Below, piece by piece: positions 25,017 to 33,872 of a DNA stretch of 42,812 nucleotides. Origin of the DNA: Candidatus Woesearchaeota archaeon (GTDB taxonomy: Archaea > Nanobdellota > Nanobdellia > Woesearchaeales > UBA10216). The notes below the pieces were generated by a model. The model made no database searches. It had not been told where the DNA came from and was given only the letters and a program-made list of their open reading frames with translations. Every line of letters begins with the position of its first letter. The first letter of the stretch is position 1. The position numbers and the translations under genes were made by a program. The DNA is taken from assembly GCA_018303115.1 (NCBI GenBank), contig JAGVYT010000013.1, positions 1 to 42,812 on the forward strand, in the 5' to 3' direction.

Positions 25017-26027
25017 TTAGATTAAGTGCTTTACAAGAACATTTGTAGTAACCGAATCCCGCGCATAATAAGCAAGTGTCACATCAAAGGTCTTAATGCT
25101 GTCCCTATCAATATTTGACAATGTCTGAATGCATGTGAATGAGCCGCTGCCTCCTGAGAGCAGAAGCTCTCCAGTGAAACCCTTAGCCGTGGTAGAATCT
25201 TCTGTCTCATAATCAAGTGCCTCCCCACCGACCAAACCAACGCAATTCAGGCCCGGAATGCCTGTGTTAACCTCTACTTCTATCCTGTTTTTATTCTTGA
25301 AGTCATCATTGCAGGTTTCAGTTGGTTCGTTTTTGAAAATGTCGCTGGAGCCAACCTTTTGGACGTCAAAATTGAGCAAAAGCTTGTTTCTGCCGCCAAC
25401 ACTCTGGGTAATAGAAGTCACTTGCACCGGAGCGCCTGAGTTGCTTACAGTCCTTGAGCCTGTAGGGTTGCAGACAGGTCGCTCTTTCTTTGTAAGGTCT
25501 TCCATCAGGCAAACTTGCGAAAGGACTTTGGTATTGTAAGGGTAGCACGCCTCTGCCCTGAAAGGGAACGCCTGACTGCCTGTCAATTCTTTTTGGTATG
25601 CAAATTTTTCAATAACAGATTTTGGAAAAGTGAACTGGTCTACGGCTCCCTGAATTCTGTTTCCGTCAGGGTCTTTGCTCACACCATTGACTGTGCCGGC
25701 ATTCGCAGCCTTTAGTTCTTGAGTGTCAGTTATGCCAAAGTCTCCGGGGAAAAACCCGGACATAGTAACAACCAAAGCTTCTTGAGGAATGTCGTGTTCA
25801 CCGACGTTTTCTATGGTCACAGTAGCATCAAATTCAAAAGCTTCATTAGCTTCTGTTTTGTCAGTGACTTCTGAAGGGGGGGAGTTCTCAACAAAAGACA
25901 TTTTAATTGCAGATGTGCCGCCGACAAAAGCGTCGCCCGGCGAAACACCAGCTCCCTTGTCAGCCTGGCATCCGGCAGCGATTAAAAGAATCCCCAGAAA
26001 AGATAACAATATAGTTATGTTTCTCAT
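25017..26027 (-). CDS. putative surface lipoprotein, paralog of 29133-30191
   Basis: LSFLGILLIAAGCQ lipobox; shared ACYPYNTKVLSQVC...VCN...SGAPVQVTSITQS pattern. Confidence 0.7.
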   Translation of the reverse strand: MRNITILLSFLGILLIAAGCQADKGAGVSPGDAFVGGTSAIKMSFVENSPPSEVTDKTEANEAFEFDATVTIENVGEHDIPQEALVVTMSGFFPGDFGITDTQELKAANAGTVNGVSKDPDGNRIQGAVDQFTFPKSVIEKFAYQKELTGSQAFPFRAEACYPYNTKVLSQVCLMEDLTKKERPVCNPTGSRTVSNSGAPVQVTSITQSVGGRNKLLLNFDVQKVGSSDIFKNEPTETCNDDFKNKNRIEVEVNTGIPGLNCVGLVGGEALDYETEDSTTAKGFTGELLLSGGSGSFTCIQTLSNIDRDSIKTFDVTLAYYARDSVTTNVLVKHLI

Positions 26028-26070
26028 ACCGCTGCTTTTTGTAAAATCTTTATATAAATCTTTCTATTTG

Positions 26071-26120
26071 TCAGAAATCCTGGAGATTTCTGAGCATGCT
26101 CAGAACGCTTTGCGTTCTGA
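26071..26120. repeat. twin hairpin TCAGAAATC-ctgga-GATTTCTGA / gcatgc / TCAGAACGC-ttt-GCGTTCTGA
   Basis: Two perfect 9-bp stems with 6-nt linker, same layout as 497-541. Confidence 0.75.
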
Positions 26121-26183
26121 CATTTCATATATGAAACTTTAGGCAAAGTATTAAATATGGAAAGGACAGGAATAGCGTAGTAA

Positions 26184-28070
26184 ATGAAAGAGTATGCTGC
26201 TTTGATAGTGTTGGTTCTTGTGATGCTTGGAGGCATTTACAGCCTTGACCATGCTTACAGTTACAGCGAGGATGCTGTTTTTGGAAAGCAAATAACAGGA
26301 GCGATAACTGCAACAACAGAACAATGCGCAATAGAAGGGGGAAAGGCAATCTGCATAGAAGACGGCCGGAGAACAGAATACAGCAGCAGGATAACATGCA
26401 GAGAAAAATGCGGAAAACAAATAGGAGCCAGGGAAGGGGCAGGGCAGACAGGCACTGCAGTCACCACGTGCACAGATAATGATGGCGATGGTTTTGGGGA
26501 AGGCTGCGAGCAAGGTCCGGATTGCAATGATGCAAAGGAAGAATTGACAAATAACTGCAATGTTTGCGGGAATGCGGTTGTGGAAAAATCCAGTAAGGAA
26601 GAGTGTGATATGGGAGAGGAAAACAATTTGTGGAGGAGCGATGTTTCCAAAATTTGCAGTAGTGGAACTGTGGTGCATGGGCAGTCCCGTTGCACAACCG
26701 AATGCAAGCTCGAGCGCAAATTCCCTGACTGCCCTGAAGGGGAAGGGGGCATGATTGAAGAAGTGGAAGTCGTAGAAGTAAAAGAAGAGTTATGCAGGCT
26801 GGACAGAAGCAGGGGTAAAGTTGTCTGCACGTTAGACGAAAAAGAATTTAGCAGTAGGATAAGGTGTAAAGAAAAATGCGTCCCGGAACTAATAGAAGTA
26901 ATAGAGGTAGGTGAAGGGGTTGATGTGGGTAAAGAAGCTCAGGAAAAGGCTGACTTGATTGTCAGGATAACTGAAGCGCCTGATGAAATGATTAGGGGAA
27001 ATTTCTACAGGGTGAAAGTGCGGGTGACAAACAGGGGTGGTGCTAGCACACTGGCAAGCAGGTTTGACAAAACTGAGACGCCAGCGTTTTCAACAGGTCT
27101 TCAACTGGTAAATGAAGGAAGGAACTTCCGGATAATGTTGGGAGGAAAACGCGAGATTACAAACCTTAATCATGGCGAGAGTAAGACCAGAACCTTTGGC
27201 TTCAGAGTGCCTGAAACAGTGAGTTTAAGAGATTACAAGTTTGAGGTGTTTACGGATTCAGAGGGGGGTAAGCCAGGCGAAATACAGGAGTCGGATGAGG
27301 ACAACAACGCCGATTCCAAGGATGTAAGGGTGAGGGTAAGAAGGGCTGCTGAGCCTGTTATTGAGCCTGAAATGTGCATTGAGGAAGAAATTGGGAAAGT
27401 AGTATGCCTTTCAGCGACTCCCCAGGAAAATTACGGGACAGACTTTGACCTTTGCGAGCGGGAATGCAGTGAAGAGGTAGGGGCAGAAGGGCCTGACTTG
27501 GAAGTGGAGATAGTTGACCCGCCGGGAGAGGTTGTCACAGGCCAGTTTCACGACGTAACAGTAAAGGTAACTAACGTAGGAAGGGAAAGAGTTACGACAA
27601 GCTTTTCAACAGCGCTTGACTTTGTTAATGCGGAAGACTCAAGCCAGCGCAGCAGGGTAGGCGATTTTGGTGTTAGCCTGTTAAGCCCTGGCAGGTCTAT
27701 TGAGCATACGTTTGAAAGGTGGGGCGTACCGGCAACAGCCAGTGAACAATACAAGTTTGAGGCAAGGGCAGACACAGAAAACAGGGTTAGCGGTGATGTG
27801 AACAGGGAGAACAACCATGACGAAAATTCTGTTACGGTTAGGGAAGGCATTGGACAGCCACAAAGTTGTTTTGGTGAGGGCAGAGAGGTTCATCAGATTG
27901 GAACAAGGACAGACAACAGGTATTGCGGTTCAGACGGAAATTTTAAGGTTCAAAAGGCCAGTAAAATAGCTTGCCAGAATTCTTTTGAATGCCGCACTAA
28001 CATATGCGCGGCAGGCGTGTGCATTGACAGCACAACGCTGAATAATGCGCTTGCTAGAATTCAACAATAA
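26184..28070 (+). CDS. secreted/surface protein with CARDB-like repeats and a D-x-D-G-D-G Ca-binding-like segment
   Basis: N-terminal TM; DNDGDGFGEGCEQGPDCND; repeated ADLIVRIT..P..../PDLEVEIVDPPGEVVTGQFHDVTVKVTNVG modules; Cys-rich C-terminus. Confidence 0.75.
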   Translation: MKEYAALIVLVLVMLGGIYSLDHAYSYSEDAVFGKQITGAITATTEQCAIEGGKAICIEDGRRTEYSSRITCREKCGKQIGAREGAGQTGTAVTTCTDNDGDGFGEGCEQGPDCNDAKEELTNNCNVCGNAVVEKSSKEECDMGEENNLWRSDVSKICSSGTVVHGQSRCTTECKLERKFPDCPEGEGGMIEEVEVVEVKEELCRLDRSRGKVVCTLDEKEFSSRIRCKEKCVPELIEVIEVGEGVDVGKEAQEKADLIVRITEAPDEMIRGNFYRVKVRVTNRGGASTLASRFDKTETPAFSTGLQLVNEGRNFRIMLGGKREITNLNHGESKTRTFGFRVPETVSLRDYKFEVFTDSEGGKPGEIQESDEDNNADSKDVRVRVRRAAEPVIEPEMCIEEEIGKVVCLSATPQENYGTDFDLCERECSEEVGAEGPDLEVEIVDPPGEVVTGQFHDVTVKVTNVGRERVTTSFSTALDFVNAEDSSQRSRVGDFGVSLLSPGRSIEHTFERWGVPATASEQYKFEARADTENRVSGDVNRENNHDENSVTVREGIGQPQSCFGEGREVHQIGTRTDNRYCGSDGNFKVQKASKIACQNSFECRTNICAAGVCIDSTTLNNALARIQQ

Positions 28071-28126
28071 GGCGTTTTGGATTATACGCAAAGTTTTAAA
28101 TAGAAAAAGCGAGAATAGCAAGAGAG

Positions 28127-29038
28127 ATGAGAACGGATTTCCAGACAGTGGTATTGGTTCTTGTAATGCTGGGGGGCATTTACAGCCTTGACTATGCTTA
28201 CAGTTACAGCGAGGATGCTGTTTTTGGAAAGCACATTACAGGAGCGCAGATAGCAACAATAGAGCAGTGCAGGATAGAAGGGGGAAAGGCAATCTGCATA
28301 GAAGACGGCCGGAGAACAGAATACAGCAGCAGGATAACATGCAGAGAAAAATGCGGAAAAGAAGTTGGAAAGGGGATTATAATTGAAGAGTCTGCTGAGC
28401 TGCCAGCTGAACAGCCTGGAGAGGCTGCGGGGCGTGCTGATTTGGTGGCTATGGTGGATGTTGAAAGCCCGTTGGCAGTTAATGAGACGTATGTGGTGAA
28501 CGTGTTTGTAAAAAACATCGGGAAAGCAAACACAAAAGACAGCGCGGTTGAAGGCAACGCTTACGGCGATTTTACTGCAAAGCTGGACATATTCAAAAAG
28601 GAAGGGGAGGAGCTGGATAGTGTTATAGACACCATGCTTTTCTCCTGGGAAAACGTCAATGACAGGGCAATGGGCATTGCTGCAAATACTGAAAGAACAC
28701 GCCCAATCATAATACAAAGCTGGAAGCCAGAGGAAACTGGAGTATATTTAATAAAAGTTGAGCTTGATGTTTACGGGCAGATTATTGAAGGGGATGAGGG
28801 CAACGTTTTTGGAGAGGAACGGAGTGTATTGCAGAAGCCTGTGCCCTGCAGCCCGGTTGGATTCCGCAACAGCGGCTTTTACTGTAATGGGAAGCGAAGA
28901 AGCGTCAGGCAAAAAGAAGTTGGAAGCTGTAGGAATGGTTACGAGTGCCTGAGCAATGTCTGCAGCTCTGGGAAGTGCGTGAGCGAGCCTGCGTTTAGAA
29001 GCGCGCTTTGCGATTTGGGAGCCATTACGAATTGTTAG
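28127..29038 (+). CDS. secreted/surface protein sharing N- and C-terminal modules with 26184-28070
   Basis: VVLVLVMLGGIYSLDYAYSYSEDAVFGKHITGA...; 87-nt identical run (28274-28360 versus 26331-26417). Confidence 0.75.
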   Translation: MRTDFQTVVLVLVMLGGIYSLDYAYSYSEDAVFGKHITGAQIATIEQCRIEGGKAICIEDGRRTEYSSRITCREKCGKEVGKGIIIEESAELPAEQPGEAAGRADLVAMVDVESPLAVNETYVVNVFVKNIGKANTKDSAVEGNAYGDFTAKLDIFKKEGEELDSVIDTMLFSWENVNDRAMGIAANTERTRPIIIQSWKPEETGVYLIKVELDVYGQIIEGDEGNVFGEERSVLQKPVPCSPVGFRNSGFYCNGKRRSVRQKEVGSCRNGYECLSNVCSSGKCVSEPAFRSALCDLGAITNC

Positions 29039-29132
29039 TTAGTTTTACCTGTTCTCAACCTTAGCCCAGCCTAGTCCCTTTAAAGTTTCAGCAAGGTTTT
29101 TCCTTGCCTTGCATGTTTCCACAAATATTCTT

Positions 29133-30191
29133 TTATGTGGCTTCGTCTTCCCTTTCTATGACTGCCACCTCAACCTCTTTTGAGGCAGCTGACTGGTAGC
29201 CGTATGAAAGGACTATGTTAAAAGTGGAAATAAAGTTGTTTTCATAGTCTTTGCGCGCAAAGCCCTGCCCTTCCCTGACTATGCATTCGATAAAGTCCTT
29301 TTTTGAATCTCCTGATAGTGTAAAAAAAGGCCTTCCGTCATTGCACTTCATTTCTTTGCCGGAAACGTCTGCGCTTTCCACGCTGATTTTTCCGATTATC
29401 AGCTTGTCAATGCCTTGTGTTAATGATTCGCTTGTGCACGCCTTATTAAAAGACTCCGGGGAGCGCTCAAGCACTATTCCTTTCCCGGCGTTTTCCACGA
29501 ATATTCTTAAGTGAGGCCTGACAACTTCAACATCCCTGCCGTCAGGGCCTTTTTCAACCGTGATAAAGTTGCTCTGGACGATTTTCCTTATTGCCACTGG
29601 AGCCCCCTGGCTTGTGAGCCTTAAGTCGTCAAGGTTGCATACGCGCTGTTCTTTTGGGAGGATGAACGGTGCGGTGTCAACGCATACAGGAGTGGAGAGT
29701 TTTGTCTTGTAAGGGTAGCATGCTGCTGCGAATATGAGCGAGCTTGTGCTCTTTGAAGGCGTTTCAACGAGTACGTTGCTGATGGAATGCGCTGCCATTC
29801 CTCCTGAAACGTAGGATTCCTTGCCGCTCAACCGCTTATCTAGCTCTTGGACTGCTGTGTCTTGGACTGCTGTGAACAGGCTGTCCTGCTCTGATATTAC
29901 AATGGGTGATTTTGAGAACACAAGGAACTCCCCGCATTCTTCCCTGGTGTTGCATGGTATGGCAACCGCTCCCCTGTTCTCCAGCAGCAGGGCAACCTGG
30001 ATTCGCGAGCCTGGAAAGACCCTGTCAGGCGGGGCTCCGTCAAAAAAGCTGATGACCAGCCCTTCGGTTCCCTTAAAAACGTATGATGTGTCGGGGATGC
30101 CGTCTTCTTTCGCACCGGAAAATGCCTGGCATCCGGATGTAAATACGGCCAGCAGAAGCAACAAAATGAAAATGTTTGTTTTTTTTGGCAT
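29133..30191 (-). CDS. putative surface lipoprotein, paralog of 25017-26027
   Basis: LLLLLAVFTSGCQ lipobox; ACYPYKTKLSTPVC...RVCN...SQGAPVAIRKIVQS. Confidence 0.7.
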   Translation of the reverse strand: MPKKTNIFILLLLLAVFTSGCQAFSGAKEDGIPDTSYVFKGTEGLVISFFDGAPPDRVFPGSRIQVALLLENRGAVAIPCNTREECGEFLVFSKSPIVISEQDSLFTAVQDTAVQELDKRLSGKESYVSGGMAAHSISNVLVETPSKSTSSLIFAAACYPYKTKLSTPVCVDTAPFILPKEQRVCNLDDLRLTSQGAPVAIRKIVQSNFITVEKGPDGRDVEVVRPHLRIFVENAGKGIVLERSPESFNKACTSESLTQGIDKLIIGKISVESADVSGKEMKCNDGRPFFTLSGDSKKDFIECIVREGQGFARKDYENNFISTFNIVLSYGYQSAASKEVEVAVIEREDEAT

Positions 30192-30196
30192 TCGAA

Positions 30197-31882
30197 TCAG
30201 CTTGATTTTAACCTTACTGTTTTTGTTGTTTCATAAGTGAAAGCCACGGCAACATCAAATTCAACCTCGGCAAAGGATGCGTCTCCCAAGGCGTTGTCAT
30301 TTATTTTCATGTCGCAATTGAAATACCTGCTGCTTTTTATGTTTTCAAACTGGAGTTTGTTTTCTTCCTGCACATCCTCTTTTAAGGAATACGGGTTATT
30401 TCCGGCAAATGCGCACTTAGGGCCTTCCAAAGCAAAACCTTCTGGAAGCGTGATGTCAATTGAGCTGATGCTGTTTATTGCCCCGTTAAAATCAGGTTTG
30501 TTTCCTATGACAAGCTCGAAATCAGGATAAGTCAGACCTGGTCCTATGCCAAAAGGAGGGGTTGTAAGGTCTACCGGGCCTATCCCAATCCTTGCGGGAC
30601 CGTTGTCATAAACAGTGGTCGGGTTTCTTTTGCTTCGGGGCACGGCCATGAAGTCAAGGGGCTCTTCTCCCCTTGATTTGAGTTCTTCGCGAAGGTCTTC
30701 ACGCATTAAATACGTGATTAGCTTTGCATTTTCCTCAAAGTCGTATTTTACAGATAATTCAACGCTAGAAATTGCTTCAAAATCATCCGTGTTTTCTTCT
30801 GTGAAAGTGCATGTTACTGTCATGGGGCTGTTGTAAAATATCCTGATTTTTTCCCCACCGTCAAGCCTTTCTTTCAGTTCATCAGCCCTTACGGGCTTTG
30901 CACCCTTGCCGGCTAAGCACGTAACATCGCTTATTTCAAGAAAGTTCTCGTCAGGAAGGTTTGGCACGAAAAGGACTGCCTTTGCAATCTTTTCGTCTCC
31001 AAGTTTCCTGAGCCCGTAGGGGTGGTCCTGGATGACAATCCCCAGCTTTGGCCGCTCTTTCGGCTCGCCGTAAAGCTCTTCGCCCCCAGCCTCTGCTATT
31101 TGGGCGCTTAAAACCGTGCCAACTGCGTCAGGGATTGAAGTGACTGTTTTTACAGCCCCTTTCCCGACATTTATCACCCCTCCCGCAAGGTTCGCAAAGA
31201 AATCCTCCACAGCCTTGATTTGTTCAGGGCTGGCCTGCTGAACTGCCTCATAGCTGCCAGCGACAATTCCTGTTTGGATGCCCCATCCAAGGAATCCTAA
31301 AAGGAAAAACCAAAACACTATTTTTTGAATCAGGGATTTCTGGGGGTTTCTTAAAAACCCTATGTATATAGTCCAGACTGGAAATATCCCGTTGCCAATA
31401 GTCAGAAGCAGGGGCTTGTATTGCAGCCAGTCAAAATGCGCGTTTACAACGCTTGGAATCATTACAAGAGGGAACAGGTTAAGGACAAACGCCAGGTTTA
31501 GGAGAGTGTCTGAGCCTTTACTGCGCAAATACCAGAAGAAAATTACATGCGCTATCAGAGGCGCCATTGGATTGCCGCCTCTTGAAAAGGCAACGGCACC
31601 TATTATGTCAACTGCAATTGCAAGGAAAATGGTGCTTGAAACCAGTTCCTGTGCAACCTGTCCTGGCTTGTTTCTTCCGAGAATAAATCCCAACCCAGCC
31701 CCCCCTATAGCTCCTGCTGCCATTGCACTTTGGGAGAAACCGGCAGATGCAAGAGGCTTAATTTTGCTTGCTGCTATTTTTGCGCCCCTGCCTGTTTTGA
31801 GAAGCCCGCCAAGAATTTTTGAGCCTCTGCTGGCAGCACCGGCTGCTGCGCCCTGAGCCTTCTTTCCTTTGAAAAACATCAT
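30197..31882 (-). CDS. large multi-TM protein with C-terminal extracytoplasmic domain
   Basis: N-terminal FKGKKAQGAA; several hydrophobic segments; 6 nt from the downstream lipoprotein gene. Confidence 0.65.
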   Translation of the reverse strand: MMFFKGKKAQGAAAGAASRGSKILGGLLKTGRGAKIAASKIKPLASAGFSQSAMAAGAIGGAGLGFILGRNKPGQVAQELVSSTIFLAIAVDIIGAVAFSRGGNPMAPLIAHVIFFWYLRSKGSDTLLNLAFVLNLFPLVMIPSVVNAHFDWLQYKPLLLTIGNGIFPVWTIYIGFLRNPQKSLIQKIVFWFFLLGFLGWGIQTGIVAGSYEAVQQASPEQIKAVEDFFANLAGGVINVGKGAVKTVTSIPDAVGTVLSAQIAEAGGEELYGEPKERPKLGIVIQDHPYGLRKLGDEKIAKAVLFVPNLPDENFLEISDVTCLAGKGAKPVRADELKERLDGGEKIRIFYNSPMTVTCTFTEENTDDFEAISSVELSVKYDFEENAKLITYLMREDLREELKSRGEEPLDFMAVPRSKRNPTTVYDNGPARIGIGPVDLTTPPFGIGPGLTYPDFELVIGNKPDFNGAINSISSIDITLPEGFALEGPKCAFAGNNPYSLKEDVQEENKLQFENIKSSRYFNCDMKINDNALGDASFAEVEFDVAVAFTYETTKTVRLKSS

Positions 31883-32027
31883 AAGCCTCTTTTAGCTGGT
31901 TGAGTTTATTTTTCCGTTTATTGATACTTAAATGTTTCTAATTGTAACGTTTTCAGGTTAAGTAGCGAAATGGACGTAGCAGCGGCTACTACTGCTACTG
32001 ATTAGCAACCTAAACCCGATATTTTAA

Positions 32028-32660
32028 CTATCCAAGCAATTCAGAAACAGCCTCAACAGATGCCTTGGCATTTGCAGTGTACATTCCAAGCGACAAAAAA
32101 AAGGCTTTCAGGTCGTGAGGCGAGCGCATCCCGTAAGGCTCTGAAGCGAATGATGCTATTGCTGTCTTCACCCTGTATTTTTTGCACAGCATTATGTTCT
32201 GCTTTATCCTTCCCAAAAGCTGCAGCAGATTTTTAGAATTTATTATGCTGGAAAATGAAAATGCAACTATAACATTGTTCTTATTGGCAAACTGGCACGT
32301 CGCCTTGTCCAGGCCGGAGTTTCGAGTTTTGGCAAAGTCTTTCCTTTTGGACAATTCGAGGCTGTAAACTATGTCCGGCTTGTATTTTGCTATTACATCC
32401 CGGCTGCTTTCAGGGGCTTCTGAAATCGCAATTTCCTTCAGGTCGTGTATTTTATAGATTTTGTTTCCGGCAGCTTGAAATACCGCTTTTAATTTTATTT
32501 TAGTAGTCTGCTGCAGTTTATCTATAGCTTCTTTAATGTCAGTAACAGTTTTTTTATCGACAAACCGGTAAGCGAAGCACATGCCTTCTATAGAAAGCTT
32601 TTCAGCTATTGCGATGAAATTGCCCTCATTATTTTCAGGGAATACTATGTCGTAAAACAT
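32028..32660 (-). CDS. rnp3: RNase P protein component 3 (Rpp30 family)
   Basis: MFYDIVFPENN; DIVYSLE; GLDKATCQFANKNNVIVAFSFSSII; ASFASEPYGMRSPHDLKAFFLSLGM. Confidence 0.85.
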   Translation of the reverse strand: MFYDIVFPENNEGNFIAIAEKLSIEGMCFAYRFVDKKTVTDIKEAIDKLQQTTKIKLKAVFQAAGNKIYKIHDLKEIAISEAPESSRDVIAKYKPDIVYSLELSKRKDFAKTRNSGLDKATCQFANKNNVIVAFSFSSIINSKNLLQLLGRIKQNIMLCKKYRVKTAIASFASEPYGMRSPHDLKAFFLSLGMYTANAKASVEAVSELLG

Positions 32661-32702
32661 GGTTTTAGAAGTCGTAAGTGCTTATTTAAATGTTTGTCAC
32701 AG

Positions 32703-32777
32703 CTGCGCTCTGTCCCGAATCCTGTTTCTTGCCTTTGTTACAGGTCAAGCCACGACTCTTAGGACAGATTCTCGCAG
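32703..32777 (+). ncRNA. candidate structured RNA (family shared with 42554-42711); strand uncertain
   Basis: Stems CTGCG/CGCAG, TCTGTCC/GGACAGA and CCTGT/ACAGG; shares CCCGAATCCTGTT and CTCTT..AGGACA with 42554-42711. Confidence 0.35.
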
Positions 32778-32794
32778 TTGCTGCTGCAGGTAAG

Positions 32795-33700
32795 CTAGCG
32801 GGCAGCAGGTTTAGCGGTTATCGAATCGACTATGGTGCAGGCTTTGCAAACATCTTTGCTGCACGGCTCTCCGCAGCTGCTGCAGTGGTTTAATTTTAGG
32901 TTTAGCTGCTTGCTTTTCAGTCGCGGAAGAAGCTTAAGAAAATTGTTTATTAAATTCAGCTTGGACCCCTTGTGCTTGGCTTCGTAGTCGTTAAGCGCGT
33001 CTCTTATGCAAGCCCTGAAAGAGCTGTGGGAATAGGGGCATTGCATGAATCGTATCCCAAAGTTTTTGATTACGGCATAGGTTGCCACTTCTTTCTCGCT
33101 GCAGGAGTAAAGCGGCTTAATCCTTGGAATAAAACCGGTATCAGTGACGTTGCCTGTTACCGGTCCTAGGCGCGATAAAAGCGGCAGTTGCGCTTTCGAG
33201 AGGTTCATCATTATTGACTGCGCCTCGTCATCCATGTTGTGTCCTGTTGCTATCCTTGTGAAGCCCTTGGCCTTAGTGTTAAGAAGGTAGCGCCTTAGAA
33301 TGCCGCATATGTGGCAGGGCGACAGGTCTTTTCTCACCTTAAGGACTTCGCTCAGGGAGAATCCGAATTCGTTTTTGTATGAGTAAATGCGCAGAGGTAT
33401 GCTGTTGTTGCTGCAAAACCTTTCCAAGTCTTCTAAAGTAATTGGCCTGTAGCCAGGAATTCCTTCATCAATGGCCAACGCTTCTACATTTTTGTAGTAT
33501 TTGCTGAGGATGTAAAGCAAAGCTGTGGAGTCTTTCCCGCCGCTGCTGCCGACTATTATTTTATCGCTGCTTCCAATTAGGCTAAATTTCTTAATGGTTG
33601 CCAGCACCTTATTTTCAAAATACGCTGTAAAGTGGTTTTTGCAGTAAGCCTTTTCTGCCACTATTGCTGCTTTGCTGCTGCAGTTGCTGCAAGGCATCAT
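32795..33700 (-). CDS. TtuA/CTU1-family tRNA 2-thiolation protein
   Basis: SGGKDSTALLYILSKY (PP-loop); CxxC zinc motifs; CHICGILRRYLLN; GHNMDDEAQSIMMNL. Confidence 0.88.
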   Translation of the reverse strand: MMPCSNCSSKAAIVAEKAYCKNHFTAYFENKVLATIKKFSLIGSSDKIIVGSSGGKDSTALLYILSKYYKNVEALAIDEGIPGYRPITLEDLERFCSNNSIPLRIYSYKNEFGFSLSEVLKVRKDLSPCHICGILRRYLLNTKAKGFTRIATGHNMDDEAQSIMMNLSKAQLPLLSRLGPVTGNVTDTGFIPRIKPLYSCSEKEVATYAVIKNFGIRFMQCPYSHSSFRACIRDALNDYEAKHKGSKLNLINNFLKLLPRLKSKQLNLKLNHCSSCGEPCSKDVCKACTIVDSITAKPAAR

Positions 33701-33774
33701 ATTTAACAGGGGAAGTGGTTGTTTTATAATGGTTTTTGAAAAGTTTAAATATAACTGTTAACTTATGTTGGCAG

Positions 33775-33861
33775 ATGGCAAGGAAAAAACAAGAAAAACC
33801 TTTATTCGGAAAATCCAAAAGGTTAGGCAAATTTAAAAGGGAAGAAATTGACAGACTTTAA
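33775..33861 (+). CDS. possible 28-aa basic small protein MARKKQEKPLFGKSKRLGKFKREEIDRL
   Basis: Manual translation; TATA-like tttaaatata at about 33744 and a stop 11 nt before gatB. Confidence 0.35.
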   Translation: MARKKQEKPLFGKSKRLGKFKREEIDRL

Positions 33862-33872
33862 GGGAGGATGAT

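Noticed and set aside
26151-28717. Minus-strand ORFs of 100-211 aa opposite the CARDB proteins, some similar to each other
   Set aside because: Similarity arises from the duplicated sense-strand modules; composition is shadow-like.
32709-32768. tRNA interpretation of the 7-bp closed intergenic structures
   Set aside because: The 7-bp stem is suggestive, but there is no TpsiC arm, anticodon arm or D-loop signature on either strand.
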